Origin: a bacterium
Lineage (GTDB): Bacteria; Hydrothermota; Tepidihabitantia; Tepidihabitantales; Tepidihabitantaceae
DNA: 43,811 bases
Direction: 5' to 3'
NCBI GenBank assembly: GCA_035505375.1
Contig: DATJQV010000046.1
Location: 1-43,811 of the forward strand
In this document: positions 15,840 through 23,977 of the stretch, piece by piece
Numbering within the stretch: position 1 is the first letter of the stretch
Layout: every line of letters begins with the position of its first letter
Notes under the pieces: model-generated
Seen by the model: the letters and a program-made list of their open reading frames with translations, nothing else
Database searches by the model: none
Told to the model about the DNA's origin: nothing
Made by a program: the position numbers and the translations under genes

Positions 15840-17221
15840 GTCGGCTGCAACGTCTGGTCGTCACGGCCTTGCTCGTCATCGGCGACGGCGTGGCCGTGTT
15901 CGCAAGCTACGCCCTGGGGTACTTGGTTCGTAGCTGGTTCCAGACCGGTATCCCGAACGCATTCCCGCCCGGGCTGCATTTTCACACGCTTGCCGAGAAG
16001 GCGTTCGTGCTGGCCGTCTACCCGTTTGTCTTCGCCTACGAGGGGCTGTACACCAAGAGGCTCGCAGCGTGGGAAGAGGTGCGCCGGTATGTGCGCGGGG
16101 TCGCTATCGCCACTGCAGCAGTCATGATACTGCTTTTCCTCTGGCGGATGTGGATCGTGTCGCGGGTCGCTGTCCTGCTCGCGCTGGTGTTCAGCATGAT
16201 CCTCACGCCGGTCGTCCGTGACTTGCTCAAACGATTCCTGACTGGTGTGGGTCTCGGGCGCCAGCCACTGTCCATTCTGGGGGGTGGGCCGGCGGCGGAG
16301 CAGTTCTCCGCAGAGTTGGTCCGCCATCGCGCCATGGGCTACGTTGTGGCACGCCGTATTCCTCACAGCCCCGGCGCCGGAAAGGTCGAGGAAGCGCTGG
16401 CGCAGGCCGGCGGGCCGGATAGCGTGCTCGCGGTCGTGTCGGATTCATTCACTCCGGACGAACTGCGTTTGGTCTTCCGCCTGGCGGAACGGCAGTTTGC
16501 CGAGTTGCTCGTGGTTCCCACCGCGGCGCTCCTGCAAAGCACGGCGGCCGAGGTCGAGCAGGTTGGCAGTACGCTGGTGATGAAGTACCGGTACAATCTG
16601 CTCCGCCCGATCAATCTCTACACCAAGCTGGCGGTGGAACTGGTGCTGACGGTGATGCTGCTCGTCGCGATTTCGCCGGTGCTCCTGGTGCTTTCGCTGG
16701 TGGTCAAGGCGTCGTCCCGTGGCCCGGTTCTCTTCCGGCAGCGGCGCATCGGTCGTGGCCGCCGGGTGTTCGACTGCCTGAAGTTCCGAACTATGTACTG
16801 CGACGCGGAGCAGCGGCTCGATGAGATGCTCGCCGCCGACTCGGCGTTACGCGAGGAGTGGCTGAAGTACGCCCGTGTTCCCAACGACCCGCGGGTTACG
16901 CGGGCCGGCCGGTTCCTGCGGCGGTTCAGCCTGGATGAGTGGCCGCAGCTCTGGAATGTGCTGCGGGGCGAGATGGCGCTGGTCGGACCGCGACCGTACC
17001 TGCCGGTTGAGTCGGACCGGATCGGCGAGTCGCTGGACACCATCGTGCGGGTGCGGCCGGGCATGACCGGACTCTGGCAGGTATCGGGCCGGACGTCGCT
17101 GCCGTTCAAGGAGCGGCTGACACTGGATGAATTCTACATCCGTAACTGGTCGCTGTGGATGGACTTCTCGATCGTGCTTCGCACCTTGCGGGCGGTGCTC
17201 AGTGCGCGCGGCGCTTACTGA
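15836..17221 (+). CDS. Polyprenyl glycosylphosphotransferase (WbaP/WcaJ-like initiating sugar transferase)
   Basis: Moves a sugar-1-phosphate to undecaprenyl phosphate and starts polysaccharide assembly. The 461-residue protein has about four N-terminal membrane segments (to ~residue 130), a central CoA_binding_3-like Rossmann region and, from ~residue 260, a membrane segment followed by the catalytic domain. That domain has the markers LKFRTMYCDAE, SLDEWPQLWNVLRGEMALVG, GPRPYLPVE and RPGMTGLWQVSGR. The sugar cannot be told. It is coupled to the GT2 gene; the two probably make part of an exopolysaccharide or O-antigen. Confidence 0.93.
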   Translation: MSRLQRLVVTALLVIGDGVAVFASYALGYLVRSWFQTGIPNAFPPGLHFHTLAEKAFVLAVYPFVFAYEGLYTKRLAAWEEVRRYVRGVAIATAAVMILLFLWRMWIVSRVAVLLALVFSMILTPVVRDLLKRFLTGVGLGRQPLSILGGGPAAEQFSAELVRHRAMGYVVARRIPHSPGAGKVEEALAQAGGPDSVLAVVSDSFTPDELRLVFRLAERQFAELLVVPTAALLQSTAAEVEQVGSTLVMKYRYNLLRPINLYTKLAVELVLTVMLLVAISPVLLVLSLVVKASSRGPVLFRQRRIGRGRRVFDCLKFRTMYCDAEQRLDEMLAADSALREEWLKYARVPNDPRVTRAGRFLRRFSLDEWPQLWNVLRGEMALVGPRPYLPVESDRIGESLDTIVRVRPGMTGLWQVSGRTSLPFKERLTLDEFYIRNWSLWMDFSIVLRTLRAVLSARGAY

Positions 17222-17227
17222 CAATGG

Positions 17228-17255
17228 TTGACGCTTTGGCGCCGTGCGCTAGTAT
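17228..17255 (+). promoter_or_regulatory. Promoter of the second propeller gene, short-leader type
   Basis: TTGACG (17228-17233), 16-bp spacer, TAGTAT (17250-17255); ATG at 17269 is 13 nt behind the -10, with no Shine-Dalgarno. Confidence 0.65.
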
Positions 17256-17268
17256 CGTCTAGCGGCAT

Positions 17269-19395
17269 ATGATCGGACTACTCACTGCTCTGATAGCTGT
17301 CGGTGTCTCCGGCAGCTGGCAGGCCTACACCAACACGAACTTCATCAACGACATGGCGGGATCCGACTCGGTGCTTTACCTTGCCACGAACGGTGGGGTC
17401 GTAGCACTTGACATCCGAGGCGAGCCCAGGCTGCTCCGGACGTTCGTCAATACGGACGGCCTGCCGACAAATCGCTGCCTCTGCATTACCCGCGACACGG
17501 CCGGTGACCTCTGGGTGGGGACAGACGGCGGCGGCCTGGTCGTGATTCAGCCCGGCCGCGGGCAGGTCCACCTGTACCGGCCCGACGACATTGCGCTGCA
17601 CATCCGGACCCTGACCTGGGACGGCACGCGGTTGCTGTGCGGGTCAGACCAGGGCGTGTATCTGGTCGAGACGCGCGGGACTCCGCTGGACTTCGACGAT
17701 GACAGCATCGTGCGGTTCACGACGATGCGCATACCCGGGCTGCTGAGCGACCAGATACTCTGCGTCGCGTCCCTGGACCAGTATTGGATCGGTACCAACC
17801 GTGGGGTCGTGGCCGTGGACCGGAACTTCCAGAACTGGACATCGTACCGCGCACCGTTCGGTGATTCAGTCAGAGCCGTCGCGGTGTGGCATGACAGCCT
17901 GCTTCTGGCCACGGAGAAGGGCCTGGCGATTAAGGAGAGCACGCAATTCAGGCCGGTCTTCGTCTTCGGCGCCGACTCGACCGTGGTGCACCAACTGGTC
18001 GTATCCGGGTCGGGGATCTACCTGGCAACCCAGGGCGGTCTGTACGAGGCCGACGAGGCCGACTCAACCCGTTTTTCCGTGATCCTACACGAGGACGCGC
18101 GGGCTCTCCACTTTGCCAAGGCGCTCTGGGTGGGGTGTGGAGGCAACGAGCTCTACGGGGCTGGACTCCGTTACGCTTTTTCCGGGCAATCCTGGGATTC
18201 GTACTACAGCCACTGCATCTGGTCGGCATCGATCTCCGACTGTGCGATGGGATCGGTGGGTGACATCTATCTCTGCCATCAGGGCGGGCCGATAACCGCG
18301 ATTGACTCGACCGGCGGCGTTTCCTATGTCTGGAGTCCGCTGCCGGTTGCGATTCAGGTCAGGGTTGACTCGAAGGGTCGAATCTGGGTCGCGCACTTCT
18401 CCGGGAACGGCGGACTGGCCGAACTCGACCCCTCTACCGGAACATGGCAGAAAGTCCAATGGGGCGCTTCATCCAGCTGGAATATCATTGACGCCTTCGG
18501 ACTCGACCGGTTCGACACGAAGTGGGTCTTCAATGGCGGAGCCACGGTCATCGCGATTGACTCCACGCTTCAGCAGACGGTGTTTCAGGTCCCGGGTCTG
18601 TCACCGCCACCGGGCGGGTTGTACGAGTTCGCGTTCGACTCGCGCGGCCGCGTTTGGCTGGGCCTTAACGAAGGGCTGGTCATGATTGACTATGGCGGGA
18701 CCCTGCACGACCAGTTCGATGACAAGGATACAGTCCTGGTCGGAGGGCTGCCGTCGGCCGAAGTCAGGTCGGTAGCGGTAGACGGTGAGGACCATGTGTG
18801 GGTCGCAACGGCGCAGGGCGCGGCGATGTGGAATGGCTCGTCTTTTCAGGTCGTCACCAATCCTTCAGGCAGCAGCGGAGCCAACAACATCTACCGGGTG
18901 CGGGTGGACGCGTCCGACCGGGTTTGGCTGCTGAGTGACGTCGGGCTGTCCATCTACGACCAGGTTGCCCGAACCTGGACCAACTTCACACCTCAGAACA
19001 GCGGCCTGATTGCCAACACGGAGGGGATCGTCGGCTTCTATTCGTCACTGGCGCTGAGCGACTCACTGGGGCTGGGGCTGATCGGGACACGGCGTGGACT
19101 TTCGATCTACAACTACTCTGTCAAGCCGGAGAGCACGGCTGAGCATGTGCGGGTGTATCCTAATCCCTGCATTCTCGGCGTGAACAGCGGCGTAGTGATT
19201 GATGGTCTGCCGTATGATGCGACCAACGTCGGAGTGCGGACGCTCGCGGGCAGGCTGGTTGCTGACCTGCAGGTGGAGCAGTCTCGTCACGCCGCAGTTT
19301 GGCGTCCGCACAATCTGGCGAGCGGGCTCTACCTTCTGGTCGTGACTACCCCACGTGGCGCGCGCGTCGATCGCGTCGCTTTGGTCAGCCCCTAG
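17269..19395 (+). CDS. Secreted two-component-regulator-propeller-like protein with sorting domain
   Basis: A 708-residue protein with a short hydrophobic N-terminus (about 1-16) as signal peptide. Repeating segments such as DTAGDLWVGTDGGGLVVI, SKGRIWVAHFSG and DGEDHVWVATAQGAAMW match Reg_prop blades of a large beta-propeller (about residues 40-620). The C-terminal ~80 residues begin VRVYPNPC and end LASGLYLLVVTTPRGARVDRV, a Por/T9SS type A-like sorting module. No kinase or DNA-binding domain follows, so it is not a hybrid sensor. It is probably exported; the ligand is unknown. Confidence 0.85.
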   Translation: MIGLLTALIAVGVSGSWQAYTNTNFINDMAGSDSVLYLATNGGVVALDIRGEPRLLRTFVNTDGLPTNRCLCITRDTAGDLWVGTDGGGLVVIQPGRGQVHLYRPDDIALHIRTLTWDGTRLLCGSDQGVYLVETRGTPLDFDDDSIVRFTTMRIPGLLSDQILCVASLDQYWIGTNRGVVAVDRNFQNWTSYRAPFGDSVRAVAVWHDSLLLATEKGLAIKESTQFRPVFVFGADSTVVHQLVVSGSGIYLATQGGLYEADEADSTRFSVILHEDARALHFAKALWVGCGGNELYGAGLRYAFSGQSWDSYYSHCIWSASISDCAMGSVGDIYLCHQGGPITAIDSTGGVSYVWSPLPVAIQVRVDSKGRIWVAHFSGNGGLAELDPSTGTWQKVQWGASSSWNIIDAFGLDRFDTKWVFNGGATVIAIDSTLQQTVFQVPGLSPPPGGLYEFAFDSRGRVWLGLNEGLVMIDYGGTLHDQFDDKDTVLVGGLPSAEVRSVAVDGEDHVWVATAQGAAMWNGSSFQVVTNPSGSSGANNIYRVRVDASDRVWLLSDVGLSIYDQVARTWTNFTPQNSGLIANTEGIVGFYSSLALSDSLGLGLIGTRRGLSIYNYSVKPESTAEHVRVYPNPCILGVNSGVVIDGLPYDATNVGVRTLAGRLVADLQVEQSRHAAVWRPHNLASGLYLLVVTTPRGARVDRVALVSP

Positions 19396-19400
19396 CGGGG

Positions 19401-19528
19401 AATGACCAAGTCCCAGGCACCAGTAACCACTCAAACGGAAAATGACCGAGCCTCGAGATCGAATGGGGTTCGGCATTCGCGTTTGATTGGATATTGGCAC
19501 TTGGTCATTGGCACTTTTCGTTATTGAC
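19401..19528. repeat. Heptamer-period inverted-repeat element
   Basis: AATGACCAAGT (19401-19411) and its exact inverse ACTTGGTCATT (19499-19509) frame the element. The left side carries CCAnnnn heptamers and the right side ATTGGCA heptamers. It fills the gap between two convergent genes, so it might end transcription from both sides. Confidence 0.7.
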
Positions 19529-19532
19529 TGGG

Positions 19533-19697
19533 CTATGGCCGGGCTGCCCGGTGATAGGTCGCGGCCTTATGCTTGGTTTTCTCCTGTGCAGGTTCCTCCA
19601 TGCACGAGTCGAAATAGCGGCACTGGGAGCAGCAGTCTTCGGACAGTTTGCTCTTGGCCCGGCAAAGCTCGTAGCCAGAGCAAGCACGACAACACAT
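19533..19697 (-). CDS. Cysteine-rich microprotein with duplicated CCx2Cx5C knuckle
   Basis: A 54-residue protein with a strong ribosome-binding site (AAAGGAGG, about 9 nt before the ATG). It contains eight cysteines as two copies of the same spacing: C2-C3-x2-C6-x5-C12 and C22-C23-x2-C26-x5-C32. A charged, His-containing tail follows. The pattern suggests zinc or Fe-S binding by two knuckles; it has no signal peptide. I know no named family with this pattern. It lies between the propeller gene and the agmatinase-like gene, about 97 nt from the latter's stop. Confidence 0.75.
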   Translation of the reverse strand: MCCRACSGYELCRAKSKLSEDCCSQCRYFDSCMEEPAQEKTKHKAATYHRAARP

Positions 19698-19793
19698 GGT
19701 CGGTTACCTCCTTTGCGGATTGCTGTGCGGAGAATGAGCGGACGCGTCTCACGGAGTTCCGACGCGGGCGCTCCTGATACATTCTGAGTTGGT

Positions 19794-20627
19794 TTATGCG
19801 GCGCTGGTCAGCAGCAGGCCGAGCTCGCGCACCAGTTCCGCCGCGGCGGCAGCGCCGGCCGACGGCTGCATCGTCCTCGGGCAGAATTCAACGAGGTCGC
19901 AGCCGACGACCTTGAGGCCGCTGAGCCCGGCGAGCGAGAGCGCGAGGTCCCGGTAGGAACATCCGCCCGGCTCCGGCGTCTGCACGTCCGGCATTACGCC
20001 CGGGTCGAGAACGTCAATGTCCAGTGTTACGTAGACCGGACGGGTCCCGATTGCTTCGCGCACGCGTGCGACAGGAGCGAGCACCTCGAATGGGAAGACG
20101 TTCGACTCTGACATCTCCGAGGCCTGTGAGAAGGAACGGATGCCGAGCTGGAACAGACGCTGGCGGGAAATAGAGTCGAGAACACGGGCCATGGCCGTCG
20201 CGTGGCAGGTCCGCTCGCCGAGGAAGTCCTGGCGCAGGTCGGAGTGGGCGTCGTACTGCACCACGCACAGGTCCGGATGCCGCCTTGCCAGCGCCGCGAC
20301 GATCGGCGGGCTGACGGTGTGCTCGCCGCCGATGGCAAGCTGGCGTTTGTTCTGCGAGAGATGCCGGCTGGTAGTGTCGGCGATGAGTTCCAGCGGTGCG
20401 GCCGCGGTCGGAAACGTGAATCCCAGATTACCGGAGTCGTGGACAGCGATGCCGGTGATGTCACGCCTCTGGTAGGGGCTGAATGACTCGATGTTGTCCG
20501 CCGCCACGCGGATTGCGTCCGGGCCGAACCGCGCGCCGGGGACAAAAGAGCTCGTTCGGTCAAGCGGCATTCCGACGATCACGACATTAGCGTCAGAAGC
20601 GCCCGCCGTTGCGTAGTAGAACGCCAT
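19794..20627 (-). CDS. Agmatinase/arginase-family ureohydrolase
   Basis: A binuclear-Mn ureohydrolase, 277 residues. All metal-ligand motifs are present: GGEHT, DAHSD (with DLRQDF and TCHATAMARV behind it) and DIDVLDP. The TCHAT segment is closer to agmatinases (SpeB) than to arginases, so the likely reaction is agmatine to putrescine and urea, though formiminoglutamase or guanidinobutyrase activity is possible. ATG at 20627 is chosen because the only upstream start, a TTG at 20666, coincides with the -35 box of the promoter. It diverges from lpxB. Confidence 0.88.
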   Translation of the reverse strand: MAFYYATAGASDANVVIVGMPLDRTSSFVPGARFGPDAIRVAADNIESFSPYQRRDITGIAVHDSGNLGFTFPTAAAPLELIADTTSRHLSQNKRQLAIGGEHTVSPPIVAALARRHPDLCVVQYDAHSDLRQDFLGERTCHATAMARVLDSISRQRLFQLGIRSFSQASEMSESNVFPFEVLAPVARVREAIGTRPVYVTLDIDVLDPGVMPDVQTPEPGGCSYRDLALSLAGLSGLKVVGCDLVEFCPRTMQPSAGAAAAAELVRELGLLLTSAA

Positions 20628-20638
20628 GCGCTCAAGCC

Positions 20639-20666
20639 AGCTTACCAGCCCCGGCCTCGAAGTCAA
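20639..20666 (-). promoter_or_regulatory. Promoter of the agmatinase-like gene, leaderless type
   Basis: On the minus strand TTGACT (20661-20666), 16-bp spacer, TAAGCT (20639-20644). ATG lies 11 nt downstream, with no Shine-Dalgarno. Confidence 0.65.
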
Positions 20667-20699
20667 GCCGGCGAAGTGAGGCAGAATCCGTCGAGAGGT

Positions 20700-20727
20700 T
20701 TGACTGGTGTGGCGAGGCGAGTAGGCT
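20700..20727 (+). promoter_or_regulatory. Promoter of lpxB, leaderless type
   Basis: TTGACT (20700-20705), 16-bp spacer, TAGGCT (20722-20727); the GTG start is 7 nt behind the -10. Confidence 0.65.
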
Positions 20728-20734
20728 TGCGTCG

Positions 20735-21847
20735 GTGAGAATAGTAGTATCGGCCGGGGAAGCGTCGGGCCGGGTGATGCTTGATCGCTTCAGGTCGGAG
20801 ATGGCAAGACTGGACCCTGCTTGCGAGGTCATCGACATGGGCGTCGCGGCGGCGCTTGATGGGGTTTTCGGGTTCACGGAGGGCATGCGGGCCGGGCAGA
20901 GGCTGCGCGGCGTGCTTGAACGGGCAGAGGCCTCGGCCGCAAGGCTAGCACCGGATCTGGCCGTTCTTGTTTCTTTTTCGGGCCTCCACCTGCCCTTAGG
21001 CAGACGGTTGCGGAGGCGGGGCGTGCCGGTGCTGTATCTCGGCCCGCCGCAAGTCTGGGCATGGGGCGGGTGGCGGAAGCGGCGGCTCAGGCAGGCGGCT
21101 GACGCGGTTGTGTGTCTGTTTCGGTTCGAGGAGGAGATGCTGCGCCGGGCAGGGGTAAACGCCGTCTACTGCGGATACCCGCTGTCGGATGGAGTAGTCT
21201 CCACTCTCAGCCGGGCGGAAACTCTCAAGATGCTTGGATTCTGGGCGAATGACCGGTACGTGGTGTTCCTGCCGGGGTCGAGACCGGCAGAGCGTGCCTA
21301 CCATGTTCCGCTGTTCGAGTCCGTGTACAAGAGGCTGCGGAAGCTCGTGCCCGACATCAAGGGAGCCATGGTGACAGCAGAAGATTCAAGCTGCAAGATG
21401 CAAGGTGGAAGATACAGGATGCGGGGGCAGGAGGCGGTTGGCGCGCTGCCTTCCGTGAGCCACGACCGGTACGATGTGATGCGCCATGCTGACTGCGCCT
21501 GCGCGGTTTCCGGTACGGTGACCGCAGAGTTGGCGCTCCTCGGCGTGCCGATGGTCGTCTGCTACCATCTACCGTGGTTGTCTCGGGTATTGGCGCAGGC
21601 TCTCGTGCGTCTGCCTTACTTCGCCTTGCCGAACATCCTGGCCGGGACGTTGCTCGTGCCTGAGACGCTGGAGCCTGAGCCGGAGTCGCTGGCGCTGCTG
21701 CTTACGCCACTGCTGCGCGATTCGGAGGAGCGGAGAGAGCAGGTTGCCGGACTTGCCAGGGTCGCAGCGGAGCTGGGACCCCAAGGCGCGATGGCGCGTA
21801 TCTGCGCGCTGGCCCGCGACCTGGCCTCCGCTGGTCGGAGGCCGTAG
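20735..21847 (+). CDS. lpxB: Lipid-A-disaccharide synthase
   Basis: A GT-B glycosyltransferase that joins UDP-diacylglucosamine and lipid X at the inner membrane. The 370-residue product begins VRIVVSAGEASGR, has YLGPPQVWAWGGWR, LPGSRPAE (donor site) and the C-terminal AVSGTVTAELALLGVPMVVCY typical of LpxB. GTG at 20735 is taken from the promoter position and the conserved beginning; the frame extends further upstream without similarity. Residues ~217-234 are an unusual Cys/Met/Arg-containing insert encoded by a heptamer repeat. Presence of lpxB implies a lipopolysaccharide outer membrane. Confidence 0.88.
   Translation: MRIVVSAGEASGRVMLDRFRSEMARLDPACEVIDMGVAAALDGVFGFTEGMRAGQRLRGVLERAEASAARLAPDLAVLVSFSGLHLPLGRRLRRRGVPVLYLGPPQVWAWGGWRKRRLRQAADAVVCLFRFEEEMLRRAGVNAVYCGYPLSDGVVSTLSRAETLKMLGFWANDRYVVFLPGSRPAERAYHVPLFESVYKRLRKLVPDIKGAMVTAEDSSCKMQGGRYRMRGQEAVGALPSVSHDRYDVMRHADCACAVSGTVTAELALLGVPMVVCYHLPWLSRVLAQALVRLPYFALPNILAGTLLVPETLEPEPESLALLLTPLLRDSEERREQVAGLARVAAELGPQGAMARICALARDLASAGRRP
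21380..21424 (+). repeat. Heptamer repeat inserted in frame in lpxB
   Basis: GCAAGAT, GCAAGGT, GGAAGAT and ACAGGAT follow each other with a 7-bp period. They encode an insert around SSCKMQGGRYRM between the donor-site region and the SHDRYDVM segment. A 21-bp multiple keeps the frame. Confidence 0.65.
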
Positions 21848-21878
21848 GCTGTGAGCTGTCAGCCCCCGTCCCGTCGGC

Positions 21879-21906
21879 TTGACTTCGCCTGAGGTTTCAA
21901 TATCCT
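21879..21906 (+). promoter_or_regulatory. Promoter of the barrel/KOW protein gene, leaderless type
   Basis: TTGACT (21879-21884), 16-bp spacer, TATCCT (21901-21906); ATG at 21917 is 10 nt behind the -10 and has no Shine-Dalgarno. Confidence 0.65.
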
Positions 21907-21916
21907 TGCTTAGCCT

Positions 21917-23038
21917 ATGGCACATGCATATACACCTGGTTTGAAAGTGACGGCACGGACGCTGGTCAAGAAGCAGCGGCGGCTGCCGTTGCCCGGCGAG
22001 ACCCTGGTCGACAAAGGCCACAAAGTGAAGGGCGACGACGTTGTTGCCCGTACCGCATTGCCCGGAAACGTCCAAACGGTGAATGTGGCCGGACTGCTCG
22101 GGGTCCCGCCCGAGGACGTGCCGAGCTTGATGACAAGGAAGTCAGGCGACGCCGTGACCAAGGATGAGGTGATGGCCTTGTCCAAGGGCTTCTTTGGCCT
22201 GTTCAAGTCCGAGGTGAAGGCGCCGGTTTCCGGTACGGTCGAGAACGTTTCCTCCATCACCGGGCAGGTCATTCTGCGCGAGCCGCCGGAGCCGGTCCAG
22301 GTTGACGCGTACATCGAGGGTACTGTAAGCGACGTGATTCCACGTGAGGGTGTCGTGGTCGAGACCGAGGCGAGCTTCGTGCAGGGCATCTTCGGGGTGG
22401 GCGGCGAGGTGCGGGGCGTCATCCGGATGATTGTCGACAAACCCGACGTGGTGGTGACCGCAGCCCTGATTCCGGACGACTGCAAAGGCCAGGTGCTGAT
22501 CGGCGGTTCCCTGGTCAAGTACGATGCGATTGAGAAGGCGGTGAAGCTCGGAGCCAAGGCGATCGTTGTCGGCGGCATCGAGGACGCGACCCTGCGTTCG
22601 TTCCTCGGGTACGACATCGGCGTGGCGATAACGGGCTCAGAGAAGAAGGGTCTGACCGTGGTGGCGACCGAGGGGTTCGGCGAGATGCGGATGGCGCAGC
22701 GGACGTTCGAGCTCTTGAAGTCGCTCGTGGGCAAGATGGCGTCGGTCAACGGCGCGACCCAGATACGGGCGGGCGTAATCCGGCCCGAGGTGATTGTGCC
22801 GGCCGATACCAAGCTCGGTGAACTCCCGCAGAGCTCGGCCGAGGGCGGGCTGGCACTGGGGATGCCGGTGCGGATTATCAGGCAACCGAACTTCGGCAAG
22901 ATCGGCAAGGTGACGAGCCTGCCGGTCGAACTTCAGACGATTGAGACCGAGGCGAAGGCACGCGTGCTCGAAGTGGAACTGGAAGACGGCAAACGAGTCC
23001 TGATGCCTCGTGCCAACGTCGAGATAATCGAGAGCTAG
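21917..23038 (+). CDS. Conserved-looking protein with barrel-sandwich and KOW-like segments
   Basis: A 373-residue protein without signal peptide or membrane segments. Residues ~90-125 (FKSEVKAPVSGTVENVS...GQVILRE) resemble a biotinyl/lipoyl-like barrel-sandwich hybrid. Residues ~185-230 have an alternating hydrophobic pattern with AKAIVVGGIED, and ~310-345 (MPVRIIRQPNFGKIGKVTSLP) look like a KOW motif. Such a combination suggests a scaffold, but the role is not known to me. Its stop is 3 nt before the PorV-like gene, so the two are cotranscribed. It may belong to envelope biogenesis. Confidence 0.7.
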   Translation: MAHAYTPGLKVTARTLVKKQRRLPLPGETLVDKGHKVKGDDVVARTALPGNVQTVNVAGLLGVPPEDVPSLMTRKSGDAVTKDEVMALSKGFFGLFKSEVKAPVSGTVENVSSITGQVILREPPEPVQVDAYIEGTVSDVIPREGVVVETEASFVQGIFGVGGEVRGVIRMIVDKPDVVVTAALIPDDCKGQVLIGGSLVKYDAIEKAVKLGAKAIVVGGIEDATLRSFLGYDIGVAITGSEKKGLTVVATEGFGEMRMAQRTFELLKSLVGKMASVNGATQIRAGVIRPEVIVPADTKLGELPQSSAEGGLALGMPVRIIRQPNFGKIGKVTSLPVELQTIETEAKARVLEVELEDGKRVLMPRANVEIIES

Positions 23039-23041
23039 CGT

Positions 23042-23929
23042 TTGCGTGTCATACTGGCCGCGGCCCTGGCGGTTGCGATGGCTTGGGCCGAGCCGACCGG
23101 GGCCGGGTTTTCCTCCCTCAAGATTGTGAATGGTGTGCGCGAAGCCGGAATGGGCGGGACCGGCGTCGCCTCGGCTTTCGGACCGCAGGCGATTGCCATC
23201 AATCCGGCTGCGGGGGCCGGTATTTCCGGGTTCGACGGGGTCGCTTCCTACTCGAAGTGGTTGCTCGACATGCACCACCAGTCAGTGTTCGTTGCCCGCG
23301 GTTTCCCGGCGCTGAGCATCAGCCTGGGTCTGGTGAGTCATTCGGACGGCCAGGTTGAGTACCGGACCGAACCGACCGATTCACCGATCGGGACGTTCAC
23401 ACCGACCGATTTCACCGGCTACGTAAACCTCGCCCGTTCCATCGGCAGCAAGGTACAGGTCGGCCTCACCGGCCGCTACTTCTACACGCGCATCTATGAC
23501 TACGACGCTGCCGGGTTCGGTGTGGACGGAGGCGTCAGGGTGACGCCGATTCAGCGCCTGACCGTCGGCGCGTCGGTGGTCGATTTCGGCCAGACACTCT
23601 ATTATGTCAGCGAGGAATTCTGGTTGCCGACTCGCGGCCGGCTGGGAGTCAGCTACGACTTCCTCCCGTTCGCGCGCACCCGCCTGACACTGTCGGCGGA
23701 TGGTTCCTACTTCTTCTACAGCGGTGAGAAGGGAGCTGCCGCCGGTCTCGAGTTTGCCTGGCACGACCAGGTGGCGCTTCGCGCCGGATACGACTTCCTC
23801 TCCCAGGCGAATCACCTGGACTTCGGTCTCGGGCTCCGCGCCGGCAGGTTTCGCTTCGACTACGCCTTTGCGCCGATGCAGTTCGACCTCGGCGGCGCCC
23901 ACCGTGTCTCAATCGGATTCGGCAGCTGA
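23042..23929 (+). CDS. PorV/PorQ-like outer membrane beta-barrel protein
   Basis: A 295-residue protein with a signal peptide (MRVILAAALAVAMAWA). The opening after it, SLKIVNGVREAGMGGTGVASA followed by AINPAA, is the signature of the PorV/UPF0164 family. The rest is made of alternating amphipathic strands with aromatic girdles (YFYTRIYDY, SYFFYSGE) and ends in FGS, as outer membrane barrels do. In Bacteroidota PorV is an accessory of the type IX system; here that fits the sorting domains seen on three proteins. The start is TTG at 23042, 3 nt after the preceding stop. Confidence 0.85.
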   Translation: MRVILAAALAVAMAWAEPTGAGFSSLKIVNGVREAGMGGTGVASAFGPQAIAINPAAGAGISGFDGVASYSKWLLDMHHQSVFVARGFPALSISLGLVSHSDGQVEYRTEPTDSPIGTFTPTDFTGYVNLARSIGSKVQVGLTGRYFYTRIYDYDAAGFGVDGGVRVTPIQRLTVGASVVDFGQTLYYVSEEFWLPTRGRLGVSYDFLPFARTRLTLSADGSYFFYSGEKGAAAGLEFAWHDQVALRAGYDFLSQANHLDFGLGLRAGRFRFDYAFAPMQFDLGGAHRVSIGFGS

Positions 23930-23951
23930 CCACCAAGTGGTCACTGACCAC
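23927..23951. repeat. TGACCAC triplicate / hairpin after the porin gene
   Basis: TGACCAC (23927-23933, containing the stop codon), its inverse GTGGTCA (23937-23943) and TGACCAC again (23945-23951). The first pair forms a 7-bp stem with a CAA loop, with no T-run, so it is not a typical terminator. Confidence 0.5.
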
Positions 23952-23977
23952 CCCCATGGGTTGCGCCGGAGCGCCTG

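Noticed and set aside
20664-20666. TTG start for the agmatinase-like gene
   Set aside because: These bases are part of the -35 box (TTGACT) of the gene's own promoter.
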